A DNA stretch of 64,000 nucleotides from the NCBI RefSeq assembly GCF_006538165.1, contig NZ_BDLU01000014.1:62001-126000 (forward strand), read 5' to 3'. A program made the translations under genes and the position numbers. Below the pieces are notes generated by a model. It searched no databases, was not told the origin of the DNA, and saw only the letters and a program-made list of their open reading frames with translations. The DNA comes from Komagataeibacter diospyri. Lineage in GTDB: Bacteria; Pseudomonadota; Alphaproteobacteria; Acetobacterales; Acetobacteraceae. This document shows, piece after piece, positions 36,273 to 45,529 of this stretch. Numbering within the stretch: position 1 is the first letter of the stretch; each line of letters opens with the position of its first letter.

Positions 36273-36290
36273 ACGAACCCGTTTCGTTTA
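36273..36290. promoter_or_regulatory. TetR-type operator-like site 2
   Basis: ACGAACCCGTTTCGTTTA, with inverted arms AACGAA and TTCGTT when the preceding base is included. It is the second copy of the ACGANNCCGTTTCGT core found at 34857-34874, and is 51 bases upstream of the secreted-protein ATG, within its expected promoter. Confidence 0.55.
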
Positions 36291-36474
36291 ATTTAGGCAA
36301 AAAGACCCGTCAATTATAAAATCAGCGCCAGACGGCCGCAGGATCAATGCCCATGCGCGACGGGCAAAACCCTTACCCGGTATCCAGATGATGCGCGAAG
36401 CGGCAGAATGCATCATCCGTCACCCCACCGCCTGTCATGCCAGTAAATAACCTTAGCGATGCATGACGTGATGG

Positions 36475-37521
36475 TTATCCACGGAATGCAGCCGTAACCA
36501 CCAGCAGGCTGATACCCAACAGGCCACAAAGGGACAGCATGACGGTCAGGGCCAGCGGCCGCCCCGTTCGAAGGACCGAACGGATATCCACACTCAGTCC
36601 CAGCGCCGCCATGGCGAGGACGGTCAGGACCGCCGCTGTTGTATTGATCGGTCCCACGGCCATTGCCGGGATCAGGTGCAGTGACCGGACGGTCATCATG
36701 GCCATGAACCCCGTGATATACCATGGTACCAGGCGGGTAAGGGCGTATGGCCGCTTCCCATGTTTGTCCCGCCCGGTTTCAGGCCGGACGGACAGTATGG
36801 ACAGGATGACACATACCGGCCCCAGCATCAGCACCCGCACCAGTTTGACCAGCATGCCCATATGGATGGCGCCCGCACCGAACGGGGCGGCCGCGGCGAC
36901 AACCTGCGGCACCGCATAAACGGTCAGTCCCGCAAGGGCGCCCTGCGCCATGTCACTCATGTCCAGAAACGGTCTCAGCAGCGGTATGCCGATAACGATC
37001 ACCAGACCGCCCGCAGCCGTGAATGTAATGGTGACTCCAATATCGCGTTCCCCGGCGCGGATAACGGGGGCCGCCGCCATGATGGCGGAATTGCCGCAGA
37101 TGGAATTGCCACACGCGACCAGCAGGGTCTGACGGGTATCCAGCCCCATCATGCGTCCGATGCAGCATGTAAAAACCAGACTGAAGGCCACGACTCCCGC
37201 AACGGCCACCAGAACCCACGGCCCCACGGAAAAGACCGTGTCAATGCTGAAAGACGTGCCCAGCAGCACAATGGCGACATTCAGCAGCGTGCGTGAACAG
37301 CACCGGATGCCCGGCATCCATACCGGACCCGGCACATGCATGGCCCGGAAGGCGAGACCGGCCAGCAGGGCCAGATTAAGTGTTTCCAGCCATACCCTGC
37401 CCAACACCATTCCTTCCATGCGTTCAAGCAGGCAGGCGAGACCCGTAATCACCAGACATAGCCCGATGCCCGGTACCTGCCGTGCCCCGATGGGCAGGGA
37501 CCACCGTGGCAGGGTTGTCAC
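36475..37521 (-). CDS. yeiH: YeiH/UPF0324 family membrane protein (putative sulfate exporter)
   Basis: A 348-residue inner-membrane protein with about ten helices. LLNVAIVLLGTSFSIDTV, LLVACGNSICGNSAIMAAAPVI, TAAGGLVIVIGIPLL and LTVYAVPQVVAAAAPFGAGA match the YeiH family in order. Members are annotated as putative sulfate exporters; direct evidence is limited. It diverges from a LysR gene of the YeiE/CysB type, the standard neighbour of yeiH. Confidence 0.9.
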   Translation of the reverse strand: MTTLPRWSLPIGARQVPGIGLCLVITGLACLLERMEGMVLGRVWLETLNLALLAGLAFRAMHVPGPVWMPGIRCCSRTLLNVAIVLLGTSFSIDTVFSVGPWVLVAVAGVVAFSLVFTCCIGRMMGLDTRQTLLVACGNSICGNSAIMAAAPVIRAGERDIGVTITFTAAGGLVIVIGIPLLRPFLDMSDMAQGALAGLTVYAVPQVVAAAAPFGAGAIHMGMLVKLVRVLMLGPVCVILSILSVRPETGRDKHGKRPYALTRLVPWYITGFMAMMTVRSLHLIPAMAVGPINTTAAVLTVLAMAALGLSVDIRSVLRTGRPLALTVMLSLCGLLGISLLVVTAAFRG

Positions 37522-37567
37522 GGCATTCTTCCTTTCGCCACGCAGGTTAGGGGAAGGGCATTACATA

Positions 37568-37602
37568 ATTCCAATTCATAGTTCTTCTGATTCCAATCGG
37601 AA
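37568..37602. promoter_or_regulatory. Repeated ATTCCAAT boxes in the yeiH/LysR divergent promoter
   Basis: ATTCCAAT occurs at 37568-37575 and again at 37590-37597, 22 bases apart (two helical turns). The second box extends into the inverted repeat TTCC-AATC-GGAA (37591-37602). This fits the recognition and activation sites of a LysR-type regulator between divergent genes. Confidence 0.55.
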
Positions 37603-37630
37603 ATCGTGATTGATCGTGGTATGGGTAGTC

Positions 37631-38509
37631 ATGACCCTGGAACAGCTTCGTCTTTTTATCGCCGTTGCGGAACGTGAACATGTCACGGCGGCCAGCCGTG
37701 CCCTGAATGTGACCCAGTCCGCCGTATCGGCCGGCATTGCAACGCTGGAGGAACGGCACGGGGTCAAGCTGTTCCATCGTGTGGGACGTGGTATCCGCCT
37801 GACCGAGGCTGGACGGCTGTTCCTGCCCGAAGCCCGGGCCGTTCTGGCCCGCGCCAGTGCAGCGGAAGCCGTGCTGGAGGAATTCAGCGGTTTGAAGCGG
37901 GGCACGCTGCGCGTTGTCGCCAGCCAGACCATCGCGGCGTACTGGCTGCCTGTTACCCTTGTCGCGTTCCGACGGAAATACCCGCACGTCGCAGTCGAAC
38001 TGGCGATCACCAATACGGAAGAAGCCGCTACCCGCGTCAGGGACGGGGAAGTGGATCTGGGCATTGTCGAGGCGATTGTCGATGATCCAGTTCTGGCGCA
38101 ATGGCCCATCGGGACCGATCGCCTGACCATCATACAGGCCAGTCCATGCCTGCCGGACGCGGTCGATGCGCAGTGGTTGCGCGCCGCCAGCTGGGTCATG
38201 CGTGAACCGGGATCGGGTACCCGCGCCACGCTGGAACACAACCTGCGCCAGTTCGGGATAGAACCGGCGGAACTGAACGTAAGCCTTGTCCTGCCATCCA
38301 ACGAGGGGGTGCGAACCGCGATCGAAGCCGGGGCAGGCATTGGCGCGCTGTCGTCACTGGTTGTGACCCCCGCGCTGCACGCGGGTACGCTGCATGCCGT
38401 GCCGCAGGCGCTGGGAATCCGGTCATTCTACGGCCTGCGGCACAAGGAACGGTATCGAAGTCCGGCAGCCGAAGCCCTGCTGTCCCTGATTGCCGATCGC
38501 TCCCTGTGA
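37631..38509 (+). CDS. yeiE: LysR family transcriptional regulator, YeiE/CysB-like
   Basis: A 292-residue LysR regulator: helix-turn-helix LRLFIAVAEREHVTAASRAL, NVTQSAVSAGIATLEERHG; effector domain with LRVVASQTIAAYWLPVTLVAF and GAGIGALSSLVV. The sequence and its place opposite yeiH agree with the YeiE branch, which senses sulfite in some bacteria. The ATG at 37631 gives the family start MTLEQLRLF. Confidence 0.9.
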   Translation: MTLEQLRLFIAVAEREHVTAASRALNVTQSAVSAGIATLEERHGVKLFHRVGRGIRLTEAGRLFLPEARAVLARASAAEAVLEEFSGLKRGTLRVVASQTIAAYWLPVTLVAFRRKYPHVAVELAITNTEEAATRVRDGEVDLGIVEAIVDDPVLAQWPIGTDRLTIIQASPCLPDAVDAQWLRAASWVMREPGSGTRATLEHNLRQFGIEPAELNVSLVLPSNEGVRTAIEAGAGIGALSSLVVTPALHAGTLHAVPQALGIRSFYGLRHKERYRSPAAEALLSLIADRSL

Positions 38510-38540
38510 TGCGGAGTAGATCTGCATAGTATAAAGAAAT

Positions 38541-38611
38541 TTTTATTTAAAATTTATTCAAGAAATATTCAAAAATGCCGCCTTATTAAAAAGGCGGCAC
38601 TGGAATTTTTT
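38541..38611. repeat. Degenerate two-hairpin repeat with terminator hairpin
   Basis: An AT-rich left part (TTATTTAAAATTTATTC) and then TGCCGCCTT (38576-38584) pairing with AAGGCGGCA (38591-38599), followed by a T-run near GGAATTTTT. It lies between convergent genes (LysR and cytochrome c) and should terminate both. The second hairpin is the best-kept part of the repeat family here. Confidence 0.7.
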
Positions 38612-38664
38612 ATTTAAATGTAATTGTAGGCATTATCCCATCATTTTATTTCCTAAAACAATCA

Positions 38665-39933
38665 TCAATGCCAGACAGCCTGCTGGGCATCGATGGCCTT
38701 GCGTGCCCGTCCGACATCGCTTGCCAGAACCGCGGGGGCCGCGTTGCCCATGCTGTTGCGGATATAGGTCAGAATGCCGGCGATCTGGTCATCATGCAGT
38801 TTCCAGCCAAAGGACGGCATCGCAGCCCCGGTCGGGTTGGCTGCCGTTACCGGGCCATTGGTGCCCCTGAGCACGATGTTGATAAGGCTGTCCGGGTTGG
38901 GCGCGTTGACTGCCGGGTTGTTCTGCAGCGTGGGAATCATGTTTGCAATACCTGCACCATTACTGACATGGCAGGCGCTGCACTGTACGACGAATTCCCG
39001 TGCGCCCGTCATCATCTGCCGGTTGCCGGGGGGCAGGGGCGTAGGGACCGTAACGGTGCGCTGCGGCAGGGATTTGAAATAGGCGGCAATGGCCTGCAGG
39101 TCCGCATCCGTCAGGTGCTGGGTAGAATTTTCGATCGTCTCCGTCATTGGTCCCGATGCCGCCGTGTGGCGGTTGGTGCCAGCGCGCAGGTAGGTTACGA
39201 TGTCATCCGCACTCCATCCACCCAGACCCGTATGGGTATTGTTGCTCAGATCCGGGGCATACCATCCCTGCAGCGACGTGCCCTGATAGGCGGCCCGTGT
39301 GTCACCACCAAAGGCATTCTTGGTGGTATGGCAGGTGCCGCAATGTTCCAGCCCTTCGACCAGATAGGCACCACGGTTGACCTGCGCACTTTTGGACGTA
39401 TCCGGGGTGAAGGGAGATCTGTTAAAGAACAGCATGTTCCACCCGATCATGAGCGCGCGGATATTATAGGGAAATGGCAGCTTGTTCGCGACAACCCTGT
39501 TGCTGACCGGTGGAATGGTCCGGATATAGGCCCACAGGTCGGCAAGGTCCGCATCCGTGATCTTGACATAGGCGGTATAGGGCATGGCGGGATAAAGGTA
39601 CCGGGTCGGGCTTTTGCCATGCCGTACCGCGCCGTCAAACTGCTGCAGCGTCCATGACCCTATACCCGTTTCCCTGTCTGATGTGATGTTGCTGGCGGTG
39701 ATGATGCCAAAAGGCGTCTTCAGGTCCAGACCACCCGCGAATGGCTTGCCGCCAGGGGCGGTATGACAGGCCAGGCAGTCGCCCGCTATCGCCAGATAGC
39801 GGCCGCGTTCGATCTGCGCATCGGCGGCCCCGTCCTGTGCTTTCGCGCCGTGGGCCATAAAAGTAACCGCGGAAAGGAGCATGCCACCACGCATGCAGGT
39901 GCGCAGTGCATTGCGAAGCAGGTTTTTTGCCAT
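38665..39933 (-). CDS. Membrane-bound dehydrogenase cytochrome c subunit (triheme)
   Basis: A 422-residue periplasmic/membrane protein with a signal peptide and three heme motifs: CLACHT, CGTCHT and CSACHV, each with a downstream Met-containing region as sixth ligand. It is the cytochrome subunit of gluconate/sorbitol/ketogluconate dehydrogenase complexes, moving electrons from the flavoprotein to ubiquinone. I chose the ATG at 39933 (MAKNLLRNAL), eight bases after AAGG. It begins two bases after the GMC-subunit stop and is the last gene of the three-gene unit. Confidence 0.92.
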   Translation of the reverse strand: MAKNLLRNALRTCMRGGMLLSAVTFMAHGAKAQDGAADAQIERGRYLAIAGDCLACHTAPGGKPFAGGLDLKTPFGIITASNITSDRETGIGSWTLQQFDGAVRHGKSPTRYLYPAMPYTAYVKITDADLADLWAYIRTIPPVSNRVVANKLPFPYNIRALMIGWNMLFFNRSPFTPDTSKSAQVNRGAYLVEGLEHCGTCHTTKNAFGGDTRAAYQGTSLQGWYAPDLSNNTHTGLGGWSADDIVTYLRAGTNRHTAASGPMTETIENSTQHLTDADLQAIAAYFKSLPQRTVTVPTPLPPGNRQMMTGAREFVVQCSACHVSNGAGIANMIPTLQNNPAVNAPNPDSLINIVLRGTNGPVTAANPTGAAMPSFGWKLHDDQIAGILTYIRNSMGNAAPAVLASDVGRARKAIDAQQAVWH

Positions 39934-39935
39934 GA

Positions 39936-41711
39936 TCATAGCCTTACCAGCGGGCCGGGGTTCTTGAGATACAGGTCCTTGATCGCTGTTGCGGTCCACA
40001 GGGTCGTGGCCCCCACGGCGACTGTCGGGTTGTAGCCGGCATTATTGGGAAAGGATGACGCGCCGAGGACAAACAGGTTGGGGATATCCCAGTTCTGCTG
40101 GTACCGGTTCTGCACACTGGTGCGCGGGTCTTCACCCATGACGACACCACCCTGTACATGCGATGAATCCCATGGCGTATAACCGGAATAGGGCCGATCG
40201 GCGAAGGAATCCCCCCCGACCTGCGTTGCCCCCATCTCACGCGCGATTTCAACGCACTTGTCGCGGATGAACCGGCCCGAACGGCGGTCGTTTTCATTAT
40301 AGTCAAACGTAATGCGCAGCAGCGGCTGGCCGAAACGGTCCTTGTATGTCGGGTCAAGGTCAAGGAACTGTTCGCGATGGGCGAAGCTTGTGCCCTGTCC
40401 CTGAATCTGCGCGTAATTCTGGTAGCCTTTCTGGAAGGCCTGTTTCCAGCCCTTGCCCCATTGCGGGCTGCCCTGTGGCAGCAGGCCCGCCATGCCGATC
40501 GGCAGGCCCTGGTTGCTGAGCGACTGGATACCAGCCCCCCCGATAAAACCCAGGCCCGTATGGTCGAAGTTGTCGCCGTTGAAATCGTCGATCTGGGTCG
40601 CAAGGGCGCCGGTGTTCATGAACGGGTTGAGGTACTCGTTTTCAAAGAACATGAAGCCCCACGACAGGGTCTGGAACGTAAAGGCCCGCCCGACAACACC
40701 CTGTCCCGATGCGACATCATACGGTGTGCTGATGCCCGACAGAAGCAGCAGGCGCGTATTATCCAGTGTAAAGGTCGCGGTGATGACAATATCGGCAGGC
40801 TGTTCGCCAATATTGCCGTCGGAATCAACAAACGTCACCCCGGTTGCCATTTTCCTGTCAGGCGTCGTGTTGATACGGATGACCTCGCATTCCGTCACAA
40901 CTGTGAAATTCGGGCGCTGCATCAGTACCGGCAGGATGCAGATATTGGGGCTGGACTTTGACCAGTTACCACAGCCGTACAGCTGGCAGTACCCGCAATA
41001 GGTGCATGGCGCCAGGTTCAGGCCCAGCGCATTTTTATAGGGCGCGCCAATCATGGCCGACGGCACGGGAAAGGGATGGTAGCCCAGCCGCGTCGCCGCT
41101 TCCGCAAACAGCACGTTGGCGCGCGATCGTTCCAGCGCGGGCGTGGGGTAGGGGGCGGTGCGCGATCCCTCGAACGGGTTGCCACCGGGCTGGCGTTGCC
41201 CGTTGACCACGCCGGCGGTGCCGGATGTACCCGCGATTTTCTCGAACCGGTCATAGAAGGGTTCAAGGTCGTCATAGGTCACCCCCCAGTCCTGAAGGAT
41301 CAGGCCATCCACCAGCTGTCCTGCGCCATAGCGTTGCATGACATGGCTGTAGGGCTGGTGATCGAATGGCAGCCACCGCCAGCTTGCACCCGCCCAGTGC
41401 GTGCCTGCGCCGCCCACGTTATTGCCCAGTGTCAGGTTGTGGTATTTGCGCATGGGCAGGGCGGTCTGGCCAACCTTGTTGCGCACGGTATAGGTTTCGG
41501 TTACCGGGGCCTGCAGGATTTCCTTGCGCACGGACCCGCTGAGTTCATCGGGATCGCGTGTGGTGGGAAAACTGGTCGAGGTATCACGCCATGCCCCACG
41601 TTCGATCGCGACGACCTTCAGCCCCGCACGGGTCAGTTCTTCCGCCATTGTGGAGCCGGACCAACCCAGCCCGATAATGACCACATCGGCCTTTGGCCTT
41701 TTGTAATTCAT
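39936..41711 (-). CDS. GMC-family flavoprotein large subunit (gluconate 2-dehydrogenase type)
   Basis: A 591-residue GMC oxidoreductase. FAD-binding VVIIGLGWSGSTMAEELTRAG; the motif GNNVGGAGTHWAGASWRWLP; a cysteine cluster APCTYCGYCQLYGCGNW that may bind an Fe-S centre, as in FAD-dependent sugar dehydrogenases; the active-site region SSHVQGGVVMGEDPRTSV; and the C-terminal NPTVAVGA. It oxidises a sugar acid or polyol at the periplasmic face. No own signal peptide: export probably rides on the TAT signal of the small subunit. It may act on gluconate, 2-ketogluconate or a related substrate; sequence alone does not decide. Confidence 0.92.
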   Translation of the reverse strand: MNYKRPKADVVIIGLGWSGSTMAEELTRAGLKVVAIERGAWRDTSTSFPTTRDPDELSGSVRKEILQAPVTETYTVRNKVGQTALPMRKYHNLTLGNNVGGAGTHWAGASWRWLPFDHQPYSHVMQRYGAGQLVDGLILQDWGVTYDDLEPFYDRFEKIAGTSGTAGVVNGQRQPGGNPFEGSRTAPYPTPALERSRANVLFAEAATRLGYHPFPVPSAMIGAPYKNALGLNLAPCTYCGYCQLYGCGNWSKSSPNICILPVLMQRPNFTVVTECEVIRINTTPDRKMATGVTFVDSDGNIGEQPADIVITATFTLDNTRLLLLSGISTPYDVASGQGVVGRAFTFQTLSWGFMFFENEYLNPFMNTGALATQIDDFNGDNFDHTGLGFIGGAGIQSLSNQGLPIGMAGLLPQGSPQWGKGWKQAFQKGYQNYAQIQGQGTSFAHREQFLDLDPTYKDRFGQPLLRITFDYNENDRRSGRFIRDKCVEIAREMGATQVGGDSFADRPYSGYTPWDSSHVQGGVVMGEDPRTSVQNRYQQNWDIPNLFVLGASSFPNNAGYNPTVAVGATTLWTATAIKDLYLKNPGPLVRL

Positions 41712-41773
41712 TCAGGTGCACCTTGGTTTTTATTATAATCGTGCTTCTCATCACCATGCCGGACATGGCGCAA

Positions 41774-42499
41774 TCAGGCGCGGCCCAGCAGGCTTATGGG
41801 GTGGATATCAATTTTCTTGCCCCGTTTTGATACGATCCAGTCGCGATAGTCATAAATGGCGCCGGGAAATCCGACCAGTTTCCAGCCCACCATGTCGCGG
41901 TTGCCGCCATACATGGGATCGGCCAGGTAGCCTTCACGCACATTCTGCAACAGCAGCACGAAAAACTGGTCGGATTTCAGGGTATCGAATGCGATCGCGC
42001 CACTTTCGATACTTTTAAGAAACGCAATTTTCTGTTCTTCGGACAGATCAGTAAATGATTTATCGAATTTCGCATGCACGGCCTGTTCGAATTCAGCCAG
42101 TCCCTTCCGGTAGATTTCCGCAGGTGTCATGATGCTCTGGGGGCCCTGCTGGGGCAGGCCCTCGACGACCGGACCAAGTTTGTAATCCTTTGCCGCCGTG
42201 CCATACGGGCCTGCCAGCTGGTGGTCCAGAAAAGTTACGCAGCCTGCTTCTGTCGCACCCATCCCCAGTTCATCAGCGGGGATAAGGACATCGAATATGG
42301 CACCAACCAGTCTGGCTTCATCTGCTGTCAGGTAAACCAGCCGGCTGCCATCAACCACCGACAGGGGTGGGGGCGGCGTGGCCCGCCAGGCACCGCTGCC
42401 GCCGACATAGGTTTTGGAATAGGCTGGTTTGTATATGGAGGCCAGCGTGGAGGTCGCCATCAGCACCAGGCCGCCTTTTATTACGTCACGCCGCTTCAT
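41774..42499 (-). CDS. Gluconate 2-dehydrogenase subunit 3 family (small subunit)
   Basis: A 241-residue small subunit. Start MKRRDVIKGGLVLMATSTLA is a TAT-type signal. The mature part has VYLTADEARLVGAIFDVLIPADEL, GCVTFLDHQLAGPYG and a C-terminal MVGWKLVGFPGAIYDYRDW, the standard order of the Gluconate_2-dh3 family. GGAGAG precedes the ATG, which I chose over an upstream start. It heads the three-gene unit and should escort the flavoprotein through the TAT system. Confidence 0.92.
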   Translation of the reverse strand: MKRRDVIKGGLVLMATSTLASIYKPAYSKTYVGGSGAWRATPPPPLSVVDGSRLVYLTADEARLVGAIFDVLIPADELGMGATEAGCVTFLDHQLAGPYGTAAKDYKLGPVVEGLPQQGPQSIMTPAEIYRKGLAEFEQAVHAKFDKSFTDLSEEQKIAFLKSIESGAIAFDTLKSDQFFVLLLQNVREGYLADPMYGGNRDMVGWKLVGFPGAIYDYRDWIVSKRGKKIDIHPISLLGRA

Positions 42500-42680
42500 T
42501 ATTGTTCTCTCCAGACAGGCATTGCCACCATATCCCTGCGGGACCATGCTTCGGGCGAGCAGGGCGAGGCGCGCCAGAAAAGATCCGTCCACACGGAATC
42601 TGTTCAACGTGTTTACTTTTAATTGGTGGTATTATTATAGGTAAACGTATGTGGTTATTAATAATTACACGGAGGGGAGA

Positions 42681-43868
42681 TCACAAACTGCTCACCACTC
42701 CACCCAGTTTGTGCCCATCCAGCATATCCGGCAGCGGGAAGCCAAGGCTGATGAAAGGCAGCTTCAGGGCATTTACGCCAGCATTGTTGGCGGGCAGGCG
42801 TTCCGTCTGCGCAACCGGCACCAGCATGCGTCGGTCCGCCGTGATAAACAGGGCGTCGCCGTCAACCAGGCGTGCGTCTTCAAATAGCGTAAGCTGTTTC
42901 TTTTCCGGTGTCAGGACAACAATCCGTCCATGTTCGGCATCGGCAAAGTACAGATTGCCCAGCGTGTCGATGGCAGTCCCCATGATTGTCGGCAGGTCGA
43001 TGACCTTCTCGATCCGTCCGGCCCGCTGGCCATCGGTCAGGCTGGCATCCAGCAGGATATCAGTCGGGATGCGGCGCAGCGGACCGGAGGGGGTGGAGAA
43101 ATAGAACCATTTCCGGTCAGCCGTGATTTCCAGCATATCTGAATGGACCAGTGGCCGTTTGCCAGTGCTGTCGCGCAGTATATGCCCGTCACGCCCGCGC
43201 AGTGGCTTGTCCGGCGTTGCCCGCAGCAGCGGATGTTCCGACAGCCTGCGCACCGTCTCACCACTGCGCATGTTGTGGATGATGATCCCGCCCAGACCTG
43301 AATCGGTCACGAACATAAGGTCGCCCGCAATGCGCAGGTCATTCATGGCCGAACCCGGCGGCAGGATATCATTACCCCAGCGCAGGATCTGCAGCACCCT
43401 GCCGTCATGGGGATCAAGCTGCACCAGTTTCTGGCCGCCCGGCACGGATGTGCTTTTTGTCGGGTCGATCCCCTGATCGACGACCCATAATGTATCGTCG
43501 CTGAAGATATGCAGGCCATTGACCATGACAAAGGCGCTGGCCGCATCGGCGCCCGGTTTCCATTCGTTCCAGCTACCGCCCGGAAAGGGCTGGAGCATAC
43601 CATCCGACGTAACACGGAACACGCTGGGCGTATCTGCCATAAGATCCCACCGGGGCGCGCCAAGGAACAGTGTTCCGTCACGTGTCGCGGCCACCGCATT
43701 GCATAGATAGCGCGGGGAGGTGGCGATAACGGTCGCATGCACGGATGCCGCCGCTGCCTGCGGGATGCGGACCGCGTCAAGTCCCGCCAGCGCCAGTCCA
43801 CCGGCCAGCCCACACAGGGCGGCCCGCCGGGACAGGCCGTGGTCCAGGGCATCGGTAATGTATGTCAT
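42681..43868 (-). CDS. TAT-exported beta-propeller (MRJP/yellow or SMP-30-like)
   Basis: A 395-residue protein. LSRRAALCGLAGGLALAGLDAV is a TAT signal. The mature part repeats propeller blades (YLCNAVAATRDGTLFLGAPRW, GDLMFVTDSGLGGIIIHNM, IDTLGNLYFADAEHGRIVVL), resembling major-royal-jelly/yellow and gluconolactonase-type propellers. A lactonase that opens sugar lactones made by the adjacent dehydrogenase is a reasonable guess, not shown. It precedes the dehydrogenase unit on the same strand (181-base gap). Confidence 0.8.
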   Translation of the reverse strand: MTYITDALDHGLSRRAALCGLAGGLALAGLDAVRIPQAAAASVHATVIATSPRYLCNAVAATRDGTLFLGAPRWDLMADTPSVFRVTSDGMLQPFPGGSWNEWKPGADAASAFVMVNGLHIFSDDTLWVVDQGIDPTKSTSVPGGQKLVQLDPHDGRVLQILRWGNDILPPGSAMNDLRIAGDLMFVTDSGLGGIIIHNMRSGETVRRLSEHPLLRATPDKPLRGRDGHILRDSTGKRPLVHSDMLEITADRKWFYFSTPSGPLRRIPTDILLDASLTDGQRAGRIEKVIDLPTIMGTAIDTLGNLYFADAEHGRIVVLTPEKKQLTLFEDARLVDGDALFITADRRMLVPVAQTERLPANNAGVNALKLPFISLGFPLPDMLDGHKLGGVVSSL

Positions 43869-43964
43869 GAAGATTTTCTCTTGCTTATTGTTTGTTATTA
43901 CTTGTGTCTATATTTATGTCGTCTGTCGCTACACAATAAAGTGCAGGAAAGCGATGGAACCGAT

Positions 43965-45335
43965 TCACACCGGAAGGGAAAGACGCCTGATCTTTCCAAC
44001 CACGAACAGGTACAGCAGGATCGCCACGACACAGTGACCTGCCACAAACAGCAGCGCACCATTGTAGGATTTTGTTATTGCAACGATATAGCCGATCACG
44101 ATGGGCGTCACGATCCCGGCGATATTCCCGATCCCGTTGAAGATGCCCGCAGCCAGGCCCGGCGTTTCCCTGGGGGCTATGTCGGATATGACCGCCCAGC
44201 CAATGGCGGCGACACCCTTGCCAAAGAATGCAAAGGACATGATGAGGACAATTACCCAGGCGGACTGGACAAAATTGCACAGGCAGATGGTGGATGCGAT
44301 TGCCATGCCCACAACATAGGGCGTCTTGCGCGCGACGTTTTCCGATTGTCCCCTGCGTAACAGCATGTCCGACAGCGCCCCGCCCGAGATCGCACCCGCC
44401 AGCCCGCACAACGCGGGCACGCTGGCCGCCAGCCCGGTCTGCGTCATGGACAGCCCGCGCGACTGATGCAGGTAAAGCGGGAACCACGTCAGGAAGAAAT
44501 ACAGGATTGCGGTAATGCAGTATTGTCCCCCGTACACCCCCACCAGCGTCCGGTCCGTCAGCATGAAGCGCACCTGCCGCCATGTCAGCGGCCTGCGCAG
44601 CCGCCTGGTGCGGTCATCGATATCGACCAGCGCGCCACCCGTGCGGATGAACGCAAGCTCCGCCGCATTGACGCCAGGATGGGTGGCGGGTGGACGCATG
44701 CGCATGAGCCAGACTGTAGCAAGCACTACCCCCGCTATACCCATGACGGCAAAGATGTATTCCCAGCCGAACTGCTGGGTAATCCACCCCATGAGCGGCG
44801 CAAAGAACGCGACCGCGACGTATTGCGCCGAATTGAAGATGGAGGTAGCAAGGCCGCGTTCCGCCGTCGGGAACCAGCTTGATACAATACGGCTGTTGGC
44901 GGGAAACGTCGGTGCCTCCACCAGTCCCAGCCCGGCCCACAGCACGAACAGCACGGGAAAGGCGATGGTGTGGGGAACATGGCCCACGCCTGCAATGAAC
45001 AATGTGCAGACCGACCACGCCAGCAGGCTTGCGCCATAGACACGGATGGAACCAAAACGGTCCAGCAGCCAGCCACCGGGCACCTGGTTCATGACATAGG
45101 CCCAGCCGAAGGCGGAAAAGATGTAACCCATCATGACCGGGCTTAATCCGAGGTCGTGCGAGATGGATGACCCCGCGATCCCCAATGTCGCGCGATCACC
45201 ATAGTTGATCGCCGTGATGATGAACAGGAACGCAAGGACACTGTAACGGACGGCGGTGCGTGGGGCCGCATGGGATACGCCTGCGGCAATCGGTGCATGT
45301 GTGGCGGTGGGGCCTGTGGTTGGCCCTCTTGTCAT
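43965..45335 (-). CDS. MFS transporter, ACS family (sugar-acid type)
   Basis: A 456-residue 12-helix transporter of the anion:cation symporter family. YGDRATLGIAGSSISHDLGLSP, GWAYVMNQVPGGWLLDRFGS, VEAPTFPANSRIVSSWFPTAERG and GFLA-type helix ends match galactonate/glucarate/gluconate importers. The long upstream extension of the frame to 45911 has no membrane or family features and I leave it out. It lies between the propeller gene and LysR regulator on the same strand, so uptake of the sugar acid produced in the periplasm is likely. Confidence 0.88.
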   Translation of the reverse strand: MTRGPTTGPTATHAPIAAGVSHAAPRTAVRYSVLAFLFIITAINYGDRATLGIAGSSISHDLGLSPVMMGYIFSAFGWAYVMNQVPGGWLLDRFGSIRVYGASLLAWSVCTLFIAGVGHVPHTIAFPVLFVLWAGLGLVEAPTFPANSRIVSSWFPTAERGLATSIFNSAQYVAVAFFAPLMGWITQQFGWEYIFAVMGIAGVVLATVWLMRMRPPATHPGVNAAELAFIRTGGALVDIDDRTRRLRRPLTWRQVRFMLTDRTLVGVYGGQYCITAILYFFLTWFPLYLHQSRGLSMTQTGLAASVPALCGLAGAISGGALSDMLLRRGQSENVARKTPYVVGMAIASTICLCNFVQSAWVIVLIMSFAFFGKGVAAIGWAVISDIAPRETPGLAAGIFNGIGNIAGIVTPIVIGYIVAITKSYNGALLFVAGHCVVAILLYLFVVGKIRRLSLPV

Positions 45336-45529
45336 GGTCACCCTGTTTTCTCCCCTGATACGCGGACCTGCACGGTGGGGCCGGGGTTTTGCCCGGTCGC
45401 CCTGCGACCGCATCGGGTCCTGTGTGCAAGGGAACGCGTGAAAAAGGCAGGAAGTCCAAATCAAACTGCGCATGGATTGATGCACTGGCGGCATCACCCA
45501 CAAAACCATCGCGGTTCTGGAACGCCCCG

